Assembly: GCA_035548125.1 (NCBI GenBank)
Contig: DASZTV010000089.1
Coordinates: forward strand, 1-64,000
DNA: 64,000 bases
From: DASZTV01 sp035548125
GTDB lineage: Bacteria; Actinomycetota; Actinomycetes; JAFAQI01
Direction of reading: 5' to 3'
In this document: piece by piece, positions 1-8,564 of the stretch
Numbering within the stretch: the stretch's first letter is position 1
How the letters are laid out: each line of letters starts with the position of its first letter
Made by a program: the position numbers and the translations under genes
The notes under the pieces: model-generated
Told to the model about the DNA's origin: nothing
What the model saw: only the letters and a program-made list of their open reading frames with translations
The model's database searches: none

Positions 1-297
<297 letters not shown>

Positions 298-392
298 ACA
301 ACTTTCGATGTTTCGCGTCCACTGTGCGGTTCCCGAGATGCGGTCGGTGTGTATCGACCGGGTCGGGTAACCGACCTTTACATCTCCATAGA

Positions 393-512
393 GTTTCGGC
401 GGCACAATGGCGAGAGGGAAACGCCCGGTCCCATTCCGAACCCGGAAGCTAAGCCTCTCAGCGCCGATGGTACTGCCCTGGAGACGGGGTGGGAGAGTAG
501 GACGCCGCCGGA
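393..512 (+). rRNA. 5S ribosomal RNA
   Basis: This is a typical actinobacterial 5S rRNA. It starts with gtttcggcgg, carries the invariant cccggtcccattccgaaccc stretch and the gggagagtagga motif, and ends in a segment complementary to the 5' end (ggcgg against ccgcc). It is the last gene of the rrn operon and a terminator follows directly. The ends are assigned by comparison and are good to a few bases. Confidence 0.96.
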
Positions 513-520
513 CATCTTCA

Positions 521-560
521 CGAAGGGCCACCTGAATACTCGGGTGGCCCTTCGTCGTTT
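521..560 (+). terminator. rrn operon terminator
   Basis: A long hairpin follows the 5S gene: cgaagggccacc pairs with gggtggcccttcg across a short loop, and the downstream bases (tcgtcgttt) are T-rich. It is the obvious end of the rRNA transcript. Confidence 0.9.
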
Positions 561-585
561 CAGCCGTTTCGAGGAGATCGAGAGC

Positions 586-1464
586 ATGCCACCGCCACCC
601 CGCCGTCGCTCGGGCCCGCCCGGTGACCGCGCCGGGCGCGGGGGTGCTGCGCCCAGCGGCGAACGGTCACAGCCGAAGCAACCCGGTCGGCCGCAGCCGC
701 GGCGCGGCGAGCGTACGGACCGCGGACAGCCCATGCGCCCCGAGCGGGTCGATCGGTCCCGGCAGCCCCGGCCCGAGCGCGACGAACGACCGCCACGGCC
801 GCCCGAGCCTGTGGTGCCCGACGACATCCATCCCCGGGACCTGGACCGCACCGTCCGAGCCGGCCTGCGCAGCCTCAGCGAGGGGCTGGCCGACAAGATC
901 GCCCGCCATCTCGTGGCGGCGGGTCGCGCGCTCGACGAGGACCCCGAGCTGGCGCTCACCCACGCGAGGTACGCCCGCGCGCTGGCGCCAAGGATCGCGG
1001 TGACCCGTGAAGCCGTCGGCGTAGCGGCCTACCACGCCGGCGACTACCAGACCGCGCTGGCCGAGTTGCGCGCGGTGCGCCGGATGACCGGGGATCCGTC
1101 TTATCTGCCGGTGATGGCCGACTGCGAGCGAGGCCTCGGGCGCCCCGAGCGTGCGCTCGCCTTGGTCCGGGACGCCGATGCCCGCAGGCTCGCGCCCGCC
1201 GAGCGGATCGAGCTCGCCATCGTCGAGTCGGGCGCGCGACGCGACCGCGGGGAGACCCGGGCCGCCGTCGTCGCGCTGCAGGTCCCCGCGCTACGACGGC
1301 CCGAGGTCAACGACTGGACGGCGCGGCTCTGGTACGCCTACGCCGCTGCCCTCGAGGCCGACGGCCGGATCGAGGAGGCGCGGGAGTGGTTCTCGAAGGT
1401 CGCCTCGATCGACGACGAAGGCGAGACCGACGCGGAGGAGCAGCTCGAGCGACTCGAGAGCTGA
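586..1464 (+). CDS. TPR-containing hypothetical protein with disordered N-terminus
   Basis: The ~292-residue protein starts at the ATG at 586, after gaggagatc. An upstream in-frame extension would run through the 5S gene and is not credible. Residues 1 to ~80 are rich in Pro, Arg and Gly and look disordered. After DDIHPRDLDRTVRAGL the protein is a regular helical array (GLADKIARHLVAAGRAL, ALTHARYARALAP, AAYHAGDYQTAL) of tetratricopeptide type. TPR proteins usually bind other proteins. Such proteins are known downstream of rRNA in actinobacteria, but I cannot name a partner. Confidence 0.8.
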   Translation: MPPPPRRRSGPPGDRAGRGGAAPSGERSQPKQPGRPQPRRGERTDRGQPMRPERVDRSRQPRPERDERPPRPPEPVVPDDIHPRDLDRTVRAGLRSLSEGLADKIARHLVAAGRALDEDPELALTHARYARALAPRIAVTREAVGVAAYHAGDYQTALAELRAVRRMTGDPSYLPVMADCERGLGRPERALALVRDADARRLAPAERIELAIVESGARRDRGETRAAVVALQVPALRRPEVNDWTARLWYAYAAALEADGRIEEAREWFSKVASIDDEGETDAEEQLERLES

Positions 1465-1581
1465 CGCCGTCCTCCACACGCGCCGCCGCAATCCCGGTTA
1501 TCCACCGGATTCCCTCATCCGGTCACTCCGCGTCGTACCCCGCCCCGAACGTCGGTCTCCTTCAATCAAGAGGAGAGATCG

Positions 1582-1917
1582 ATGGCTACAGATCCTGCCG
1601 TTGCCCGTAAGAGCGAGCCGGTCCACCGCAACGAGGTCAGCATGGTCGGCCGGCTGTCCAGCTATGCGACGGCGAAGCAGCTCCCCAGCGGCGACGAGGT
1701 CGTCACCTGGCGGCTGGTGGTCGAGCGCCACGGCGGCGGGATCGACGTGGTCGACTGCGCGACGTTCGCGGCTCGGCTCAGACGCTCGGCGGTGAAGTGG
1801 CTGCCCGGCGACACGATCGAGGTCGAAGGCGCGCTGCGGCGGCGGTTCTGGCGGGGTGTCGCGGGAACCGCCAGCCGGTACGAGGTCGAGGTGTCCCGCG
1901 CCGTGGTCCGGCGGTAG
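1582..1917 (+). CDS. single-stranded DNA-binding (OB-fold) protein
   Basis: This 111-residue protein has the Ssb pattern: HRNEVSMVGRLSS, then VTWRLVVER, then a basic end of the fold (GDTIEVEGALRRRFW). It is shorter than the main Ssb (~160-180 residues) and has no acidic Gly-rich tail. That suggests an accessory SSB-like protein rather than the replicative one. A strong ribosome-binding site (aagaggagag) precedes the ATG. It converges with the DUF1015 gene, and the two stop codons touch. Confidence 0.82.
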   Translation: MATDPAVARKSEPVHRNEVSMVGRLSSYATAKQLPSGDEVVTWRLVVERHGGGIDVVDCATFAARLRRSAVKWLPGDTIEVEGALRRRFWRGVAGTASRYEVEVSRAVVRR

Positions 1918-3207
1918 CTACTCGGAGTCGGCGAACGCCCGGATCAGCAGTCCGGTCGCGGGCTTCGGGACGAACAACGTCGACTTGCGCGGCATCCGGT
2001 CGCCGGCCGCGGCAACGGCAGCGACGTCGGCGACGGGCGTCGGGTTGAGCAGCAGCGCCGTGCCCCCGCTCGCGCCGGCAGCGGTGACGGCCGCCGGCAC
2101 GTCATGGTGGAACTCCACGACCTGCTCAGTGTCGTCGAGCTGCCACAGCTCGCGGATCAGCAAGGTGTGCGCGACCGCGACGTCGAGCGCCTTCCAGGCG
2201 TCCGACCGCTCCGCGGGCATCGCCGCGGCAAGCCGGGTCGGATCCGGGTCGGTGAGCAGCCAGGCGGCCACGCCATCGGTCAGCAAGAACGCTGTTCCGG
2301 TCGTGCCCGCTTTCGCGAGCGCCTCGGTGGCGGCGTCGATCCCGCTGGTGATCTCCTCGACCGTGAACCCGGCGCGAGCCAGTTCGGCGGCCTGCGCGGG
2401 CGGAAGGCCCGGAACCGCGCGGTGGATGGCATGGACCTCCGGCCCGAACGCCGAGCCGTCGACGAGGAAGGCCAGCCCGAGATCCCACGGTCCGGCGCCG
2501 TCACCGGCTTCGTGGCGGTCCGCCTGGTAGCGGAGGAACGTCGCGTACCGGTGGTGCCCGTCTGCGATCACCGCCCGGCGCGGGTGGAGGTCCGCGGCCA
2601 CCGCCGCGAGCGTCGCCGGGTCCGTGATCGCCCAGAGCCGGTGCCGGGTGCCGTCCGGGGTCGAGGCCTCGACGAGTGGCGGCGCGGAACCGGCGTCGGC
2701 CACCACCTGGCTCGCGACGCCGCCCCCGTCATAGACCAGGAAGATCATCTCGAGGTCCGCCGCCGTGGCGGCCATCAGAGCGAGCCGGTCGGCGACCGGC
2801 CCGGCCATCGTGTTCTCGTGCGGCAGCACGATCTGGTCCTCCGCCGGGGTCAGCCCGATCGCTCCGACCAGGCCGCGCTGGGTGTGCCCATGGGCGTGCT
2901 GTTCGTAGACGTAGAGGGCCGGCTCGGCGTCGGGCCGCAGCGTGCCGTCGCTCCGCCACTCGGCCAGCAGCCGGCCGGCGGCGGCGTAGCGGGTGTCGGG
3001 TCCGGCGTCATCGCGGGGGAGCGTGAGGCGGACCACGTTATGCGGGTGACGTGCCTCCAGCTCGGCCTGCTCGGCGGCGTCGATCACGTCGTACGGCGGG
3101 GCGAGCAGGTCCGGGAGCGCATCAGCCGAGGCGTAGCGCAGCGCCCGGAACGGCGCCAGGACGAGACCGTCGGGACGGGGCACACCGGAGGACGCGCTCT
3201 GGGTCAT
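1918..3207 (-). CDS. DUF1015 family protein
   Basis: The 429-residue protein has the DUF1015 hallmarks: an N-terminal LAPFRALRYA segment, LLAPPYDVID, HPHNVVRLTLP, and a central VIADGHHRYATFLRY motif. The family is widespread in bacteria and sometimes called a predicted HTH/enzyme family, but no reaction is established. It is convergent with the SSB-like gene and 34 bases from the next gene (SCP2-like) on the same strand, so the two may share a transcript. Confidence 0.88.
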   Translation of the reverse strand: MTQSASSGVPRPDGLVLAPFRALRYASADALPDLLAPPYDVIDAAEQAELEARHPHNVVRLTLPRDDAGPDTRYAAAGRLLAEWRSDGTLRPDAEPALYVYEQHAHGHTQRGLVGAIGLTPAEDQIVLPHENTMAGPVADRLALMAATAADLEMIFLVYDGGGVASQVVADAGSAPPLVEASTPDGTRHRLWAITDPATLAAVAADLHPRRAVIADGHHRYATFLRYQADRHEAGDGAGPWDLGLAFLVDGSAFGPEVHAIHRAVPGLPPAQAAELARAGFTVEEITSGIDAATEALAKAGTTGTAFLLTDGVAAWLLTDPDPTRLAAAMPAERSDAWKALDVAVAHTLLIRELWQLDDTEQVVEFHHDVPAAVTAAGASGGTALLLNPTPVADVAAVAAAGDRMPRKSTLFVPKPATGLLIRAFADSE

Positions 3208-3241
3208 GCGGGGATGCTACGGGGCCGGGATTTCGGGCCGG

Positions 3242-3598
3242 TCACAGGCCGAACAGGGAGCGCAGCCGCAACATGTCGCGCATCGATGCAGACACCTGCA
3301 CCCGGCCACGCAACCAGCAGGTGAGGAAGTCTTCGGACCGGTTCGCCAGCGCGACCAGGTCGTCGCTGTCGAGGGCGAGGCGGACGTCGGTGTTCGGCTC
3401 GGCGGCCGGATCCTTGACCAGTGTCACGTCATGCACGCCGTCCGCATCCAGCCGGGCGTAGAAGACGGCGCCTAGGTCGCGGACCCGGCACAGCACGGTC
3501 CGCTCCGGGATGTGCTTGGCCCGTAGGTCCGGATCGACTTCTGCCACGGCGGTGACGAGACCGTCGAGCGCCGAGCGGCACTGCTTGAGCGTCGCCAC
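3242..3598 (-). CDS. SCP2 sterol-carrier-like domain protein
   Basis: The 118-residue protein resembles the actinobacterial single-domain SCP2 proteins next to tlyA. Features are an N-terminal helix, a short sheet (VFYARLDADGVHDVTLV), the DVRLALDSDDLVALAN helix that closes the lipid-binding pocket, and a C-terminal RVQVSASMRDMLRLRSLF segment. SCP2 domains bind hydrophobic ligands, but the ligand here is unknown. It reads away from the small acidic gene and tlyA. Confidence 0.72.
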   Translation of the reverse strand: MATLKQCRSALDGLVTAVAEVDPDLRAKHIPERTVLCRVRDLGAVFYARLDADGVHDVTLVKDPAAEPNTDVRLALDSDDLVALANRSEDFLTCWLRGRVQVSASMRDMLRLRSLFGL

Positions 3599-3653
3599 CA
3601 GGCCACGCTAATGCCCTAATCCGGCAGCGCTCATCTCGGCTACCGTCGTCCGC

Positions 3654-3890
3654 GTGGAAGACGTTGCGGAGCCCGGGGTGGACGACGCCGCCACTCCCGC
3701 CATCGACGGCGCGGCCGGCGACCTCCCGGACGACGGCGCGGGTGACGCGACGGGGGTGCCATCCGTCGACGCGGCGATCGAGCGGCTCGGTGATCTCGAC
3801 GCAACGCCCGTGGAGGGTCACGTCGAGATCTTCGACGATGTGCAGCGCCGGTTGCACGACGCGCTCGCCGAGCTCGACGACGGGCAGTAG
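3654..3890 (+). CDS. small acidic hypothetical protein upstream of tlyA
   Basis: The 78-residue protein is very acidic and Ala/Asp-rich. Its amphipathic C-terminal half (VDAAIERLGDLDATPVEGHVEIFDDVQRRL) is typical of short proteins encoded just before tlyA in many actinobacteria. It starts at a GTG and ends 16 bases before tlyA, so it is almost certainly cotranscribed with it. The function is unknown. Confidence 0.78.
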   Translation: MEDVAEPGVDDAATPAIDGAAGDLPDDGAGDATGVPSVDAAIERLGDLDATPVEGHVEIFDDVQRRLHDALAELDDGQ

Positions 3891-3906
3891 GCGGCAGGAG
3901 CTTCCG

Positions 3907-4704
3907 ATGGCCTCCAAGACGCGACTTGACGTCGAGCTGGTGCGTCGCGGCCTGGCGCGCTCCCGACAGGATGCGCTGGACCTGGTCGCCGCGGGACGGG
4001 TCAAGGTCGGCGGCATGCCGGCCAGCAAGCCCGCCACCGCGGTCGACGCTGCCACCCCGCTCGTCGTGGCGAAGGCACAGGGCGACACGACCGTCTCTCG
4101 CGGGGCCCACAAGCTGGCAGGGGCGCTCGACAGGTGGTCCGCGCTTCCGGTCGCAGAGCGCCGCTGCCTGGATGCCGGTGCGTCGACGGGCGGGTTCACC
4201 CAGGTCCTGTTGCGTCGCGGAGCGCGCGAGGTCGTCGCGGTCGACGTCGGGTACGGCCAGCTCGCATGGTCGCTCGCGAGCGATCCGCGGGTGTGGGTCT
4301 TCGACCGGACCAACGTGCGCAGCATCACACCCGTCGTGATCGGCGGGCGGGTGGACCTGGTGGTCGCGGACCTCTCGTTCATCTCGCTCACCACCGTGCT
4401 GCCCGTGCTGGTCGACTGCCTCGCGGAGGGCGGCGACCTCGTCGTCATGGTGAAGCCGCAGTTCGAGGCAGGACGCGACGCGGTCGGGTCCGGGGGAGTG
4501 GTGCGAGACCCGGCGGTGCGTGCCGCTGCGGTGGCCAAGGTCGCGTCGGCGGCCAACGAGCTCGGCCTCGGCACCGCAGGAATCGTCGCGAGCTCGCTTC
4601 CCGGGCCGGCCGGCAACGTCGAGTACTTCCTCTGGCTGCAGGCCGGTGCCGAGCCGCCGGCGGATGACGACATCGCCGCCGCCATCGCATCGGGGCCGCA
4701 GTGA
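3907..4704 (+). CDS. tlyA: TlyA family rRNA (cytidine-2'-O)-methyltransferase
   Basis: The 265-residue protein begins with an S4 RNA-binding domain (RLDVELVRRGLARSRQDAL) of ~60 residues. A Rossmann methyltransferase domain follows, with the SAM motif LDAGASTGGFTQVLL, then VDLVVADLSFISL and MVKPQFEAGRD. TlyA 2'-O-methylates 16S and 23S rRNA and thereby affects capreomycin sensitivity. The ATG at 3907 was chosen because it follows ggcaggagc and begins the S4 domain. The longer frame upstream is a shadow of the preceding gene. The stop overlaps the nadK start (GTGA). Confidence 0.95.
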   Translation: MASKTRLDVELVRRGLARSRQDALDLVAAGRVKVGGMPASKPATAVDAATPLVVAKAQGDTTVSRGAHKLAGALDRWSALPVAERRCLDAGASTGGFTQVLLRRGAREVVAVDVGYGQLAWSLASDPRVWVFDRTNVRSITPVVIGGRVDLVVADLSFISLTTVLPVLVDCLAEGGDLVVMVKPQFEAGRDAVGSGGVVRDPAVRAAAVAKVASAANELGLGTAGIVASSLPGPAGNVEYFLWLQAGAEPPADDDIAAAIASGPQ

Positions 4705-5591
4705 GCCCCGACCCTCGTACCGTGCTGTTGGTGGTGCACACCCGTCGCCCCGGCGCGTCGAAGGCGGCGCGCGAGCTCGGCGAGCGCCTGCACGCGAGCG
4801 GACACACGGTGCGCGTCATCGAGTCCGAGGCCGATGACGTCGCCTGCGGCGGGGCCGCGACCGTCCCCGACGACGCCGCCGCCGCGAAGGACGCCGAGCT
4901 CATCGTTGCCTTCGGGGGTGACGGCACGCTGCTTCGTGCTGCCGAGTACGCCCGTCCGCAGCGGACCCCGCTGCTCGGCGTCAATCTGGGCCACGTCGGG
5001 TTCCTCGCCGAGGCCGACCCGACGTCTCTCGACCTCGCCGCTGCCGCGATCGCCGACGGAAACTACGAGGTGGAGGAGCGGCTGACCCTCGACGTGCGCG
5101 TGCTTCGTGACGGCGCCGAGGTGCTTCGCGACTGGGCCCTCAACGACGTGTCGGTCGAGAAGGACAGCCGCGAACACATGGTGAACCTGATCCTCGAGAT
5201 CGACGGCCGGCCGCTCTCGCGCTGGGGCTGCGACGGCCTCGTGTGCGCCACACCTACCGGCTCAACCGCCTACGCCTTCTCCGCCGGCGGGCCGGTGGTG
5301 TGGCCATCGGTGCAGGCCGTCCTGGTGGTGCCGATCAGCGCGCACGCGTTGTTCGCCAGACCGCTGGTCGTCTCGCCGCAGTCGACCGTCGCGATCGAGA
5401 TCACCGACGCCGCCTCGAGCGCGGTGATGTTCTGCGACGGCCGTCGCACCCACCCGCTCCAAGCAGCGGACCGGCTCGAGATCGTTCCGAGCGCGGAGCC
5501 GATCCGCCTGGTGCGCCTGCGGAGCGCGCCGTTCACCGACCGGCTGGTCGACAAGTTCCAGCTGCCGGTGCAGGGTTGGAGCGGACGCTAG
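4701..5591 (+). CDS. nadK: NAD kinase
   Basis: The 296-residue protein has the family signatures: GGDG at residues 72-75 in FGGDGTLLRAAE, LNDVSVEKD, and TPTGSTAYAFSAGGP. NadK phosphorylates NAD to NADP using ATP or polyphosphate in the cytoplasm. The GTG start overlaps the tlyA stop by 4 bases, which indicates translational coupling. In Mycobacterium the same order tlyA-ppnK-recN is found. Here the DUF1800/DUF1501 pair lies between nadK and recN. Confidence 0.95.
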   Translation: MSPDPRTVLLVVHTRRPGASKAARELGERLHASGHTVRVIESEADDVACGGAATVPDDAAAAKDAELIVAFGGDGTLLRAAEYARPQRTPLLGVNLGHVGFLAEADPTSLDLAAAAIADGNYEVEERLTLDVRVLRDGAEVLRDWALNDVSVEKDSREHMVNLILEIDGRPLSRWGCDGLVCATPTGSTAYAFSAGGPVVWPSVQAVLVVPISAHALFARPLVVSPQSTVAIEITDAASSAVMFCDGRRTHPLQAADRLEIVPSAEPIRLVRLRSAPFTDRLVDKFQLPVQGWSGR

Positions 5592-5680
5592 GACGGAAGG
5601 ACCGTTACCGGCGCCCCGCGCCGGTCGTTGATCAGCAGAAGTAGTGCAACCGCGGGTGCCGGAAGGTGGAGGTCGACCGG

Positions 5681-7261
5681 ATGACCGAACAGCCCAAGCT
5701 GTTGGGTCGCCGCGGCCTGCTCGGTGCGGCAGCAGCAGGTACGGCGCTCGCGGCGGTGCCGGTGATGTCCGACGTCGCGGCAGCGGCACCGGCGGTGTCA
5801 CACCGTCGCGGGGTCCCGGTGCACGTCCCGGACGATCACGCACTCCACGCGCTGCGGCGCCTCGGGTACGGCCCGACGCCGGCGGACCTCGATGCAGTGC
5901 GCAAGGCGGGAGTGCACGGCTGGCTCAACGAGCAGCTCAAGCCTGCGAAACCCGACCTGCACGAGACGCTGGTCGACTTGATGTTCCCGCTGTTCAAGGG
6001 CCCACCGGTGCTCGCATACGCGGCCTACGCCGGGAGCGGGCAGGCGGCCATCGATGCCTACGAGTGGGCGACTCTCTACCGCGCGATGTACTCCTCGCGG
6101 CAGGTCGAGGCTCGGCTGACCGAGGTCTGGCTCGACCACTTCAATGTCGGTGTCACGGTCCCGAAGCAGTTCCTGCCGTGGGTGCGGTTCACCTACGACA
6201 CCGAGGTGATCCGGCCTCGTGCAATGGGTCCGTTCTCGGAGCTGCTCAAGGCGGTCCTCAGGGCACCTGCGATGCTGACGTATCTCGACCAGTGGGTGTC
6301 CACGAAGGAGTATCCGGTCGAGAACCTCGCCCGCGAAGACCTCGAGCTTCACACGGTCGGGCTCGGCAACTTCGCCGAGCATGACGTCAAGGCCTACTCG
6401 AAGCTGCTGACCGGCGCGACCATCAATCCCAACAGCTGGGCCTACGAATACAACCCCAAAGCGCACTACACCGGGCCGCTGCACATCCTCGGCTACCGAA
6501 CGGCGAACCGCTCGGCCAACGGCGACCACCTGATCTCCTCGTTCGCCGAGTACCTCGCGCATCGGCCGGCCACCGCCCGCAACGTCGCGCGCCGCCTGCT
6601 GGTCCACTACGTCGAGGACAACCCGTCGAAAGGACTGGTCGACCGCGTCGCGCGCCAGTACCTGAAGCATCACACCGACATCGCAGCGACCCTCCGCTAC
6701 ATCGTCGACCAGCCAGAGTTCTACGCAAGCCGGGGCCGCAAGGTACGCAGACCGTCGGACACCTTCGCCGCGGCGGTCCGCGGCCTCGGGTGGAGCTGGT
6801 CGCTGCTGCCGGATGTCGGTGAGGTCACCCAGTCCGTCGTCGCGGGATGGGGGAGGTACCTCAACCTGCTGCGCAACGCCGGGCATGCGCCGGGCGAGTG
6901 GCCCGCACCCAACGGCTACCCGCAGGTTGGCGCCGCGTGGCTCGACTCCAACACCACGCTGCAGACCTGGCGCCTGCTCGGGCACCTCACCGGCGGCGCG
7001 GCCGACGGTCCGTTCAGCCGGAGTGGTGGGCCCGCCGCTGCGGCATGGCATCCCGGCGTCACCTACGACGGCATCATCGCCGGCGCGGCGAAGCGGATCA
7101 CGGGTCAGGCGATGCGGCCCGAGCACCGTCACGCGATCGCGGCCATGGCCGGCTTGAAGCCCGGGGACAAGCCCGCCGCCGGATGGCATCTCACCACCGA
7201 CGCCGCACACTCTGCGATCCACTTCGGGATCGTCGCCAGCGAATACATGACCGTCCGATGA
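5681..7261 (+). CDS. DUF1800 domain protein, Tat-exported
   Basis: The ~526-residue protein starts at the ATG at 5681, placed 8 bases after ggagg; an upstream GTG at 5666 lies in front of that site. A twin-arginine signal is visible (LGRRGLLGAAAAGTALAA) with cleavage likely after a VAAAAPA-type site. The body has DUF1800 features (LRRLGYGPTPADLDAV, WLDHFNVGV, NLARE..ELHTVG, RRLLVHYV). DUF1800 proteins are exported, are nearly always paired with DUF1501 proteins as here, and have no established activity. The stop overlaps the DUF1501 start (ATGA). Confidence 0.9.
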   Translation: MTEQPKLLGRRGLLGAAAAGTALAAVPVMSDVAAAAPAVSHRRGVPVHVPDDHALHALRRLGYGPTPADLDAVRKAGVHGWLNEQLKPAKPDLHETLVDLMFPLFKGPPVLAYAAYAGSGQAAIDAYEWATLYRAMYSSRQVEARLTEVWLDHFNVGVTVPKQFLPWVRFTYDTEVIRPRAMGPFSELLKAVLRAPAMLTYLDQWVSTKEYPVENLAREDLELHTVGLGNFAEHDVKAYSKLLTGATINPNSWAYEYNPKAHYTGPLHILGYRTANRSANGDHLISSFAEYLAHRPATARNVARRLLVHYVEDNPSKGLVDRVARQYLKHHTDIAATLRYIVDQPEFYASRGRKVRRPSDTFAAAVRGLGWSWSLLPDVGEVTQSVVAGWGRYLNLLRNAGHAPGEWPAPNGYPQVGAAWLDSNTTLQTWRLLGHLTGGAADGPFSRSGGPAAAAWHPGVTYDGIIAGAAKRITGQAMRPEHRHAIAAMAGLKPGDKPAAGWHLTTDAAHSAIHFGIVASEYMTVR

Positions 7262-8496
7262 GGGTCGAGGACTGCAGCCTGAGCCGCCGCGGCTTGCTCG
7301 CCAAGGGCGGGGTCGCGGGGCTTGCTGCGATGGCGATCCCGTCGGTCATCCCGCGCTACGCCTTCGCGGCGGACACGAGCGGGTCGAAACGTCCGGCCGG
7401 CAGCATCATCGTGCTGTTCCTCCGAGGTGCCGTCGACGGCCTCTCGATGGTTGTGCCGCATCAGGACAAGGCCTACTACCGGGCCCGGCCGACGCTCTCG
7501 ATCGCTGAGAACCGGGTGCTCGACCTCGACGGGCATTTCGGGTTGCACCCCTCGCTCGCCGGGCTGCTGCCGCTGTGGAAGAAGCGTGAGCTGGCGATCA
7601 TCCACGCGACCGGGATGCTGACGACGGCCGGCTACTCCCACTTCGACGGGCAGGCCATCATGGAGGCCGGCTCCGAGGACACCGGCATCGGCAGCGGCTG
7701 GCTCGCCCGGCACCTGCTGTGCCGGCCGCAGGCGACCGACAGCCTCCGTGCCATCTCGATCGGCGATCACGTTGCAGCCAGCCTGGTCGGTTGGCGGCGG
7801 ACCTCGGCGATGCAGAGTCTCGGTGCCTTCGCGCTGGGCGACGTCCCCGCGTCGTACGACCGCGTGATGCTCGCCCTGGACAAGCTCTATAGCGATCGCG
7901 GGATGCCGGCGACGCAAGCGGCACACGAGACGTTCGCCGCGCTGCAGCGGGTCGCGACATTGCGGGACGCGGCGTACACCCCCGAGCACAACGTGGTGTA
8001 TCCGAGCTCGCCGCTGGGGTCCGCGCTGCTCGACATCGCGAAGGTCGTGAAGTCGGTGCCGCAGCTCGAGGCAGTCACCATCGACGCCGGTGGCTGGGAC
8101 ACCCACGCCGCCCAGAACGTCGTGCTGCCCAGGCTGCTCGGCGACCTGGCAGCAAGCCTGCTCGCCTTCACCACCGATCTCGGTGAGCGGATGCGCCACA
8201 CGACCGTCGTCGTGATGAGCGAGTTCGGCCGGCGGGTCCAGGAGAACAGCGCAGGAGGCACCGACCACGGCCACGGCAACGTGATGTTCGTGATCGGCAA
8301 GGGGGTCCGTGGCCGGCACGTCTACTCGCACTGGCCGGGCCTCGCGCCGACGGATCTCGACTACGGCGACCTGAAGGTGACCACCGACTATCGGCAGGTG
8401 GTGTCGGACGTCGTGAAGCACCGGCTGGCCAATCACCACCTCGACCGGGTGTTCCCAGGCCTGGCGTACCGCCCGGTCGGCCTCGCGCCCCACTGA
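7258..8496 (+). CDS. DUF1501 domain protein, Tat-exported
   Basis: The 412-residue protein begins at the ATG overlapping the stop of the DUF1800 gene. It has a Tat signal (LSRRGLLAKGGVAGLAA). Downstream it shows DUF1501 features related to the sulfatase/alkaline phosphatase fold: IIVLFLRGAVDGLSMVVPH near the N-terminus, a mid-protein IDAGGWDTHAAQN, and VVVMSEFGRRVQEN followed by DHGHGNVMFVIG, all likely metal ligands. It probably acts outside the membrane together with its partner. The export route (tatA/tatC) is encoded at 54-55 kb. Confidence 0.9.
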   Translation: MRVEDCSLSRRGLLAKGGVAGLAAMAIPSVIPRYAFAADTSGSKRPAGSIIVLFLRGAVDGLSMVVPHQDKAYYRARPTLSIAENRVLDLDGHFGLHPSLAGLLPLWKKRELAIIHATGMLTTAGYSHFDGQAIMEAGSEDTGIGSGWLARHLLCRPQATDSLRAISIGDHVAASLVGWRRTSAMQSLGAFALGDVPASYDRVMLALDKLYSDRGMPATQAAHETFAALQRVATLRDAAYTPEHNVVYPSSPLGSALLDIAKVVKSVPQLEAVTIDAGGWDTHAAQNVVLPRLLGDLAASLLAFTTDLGERMRHTTVVVMSEFGRRVQENSAGGTDHGHGNVMFVIGKGVRGRHVYSHWPGLAPTDLDYGDLKVTTDYRQVVSDVVKHRLANHHLDRVFPGLAYRPVGLAPH

Positions 8497-8564
8497 CCGA
8501 CACGCCGTCCCGCGCGCCCCGCGTTGTCGGCCCCGCCGTCCGTCGCCGCGCCTAGGCTTCGTAC

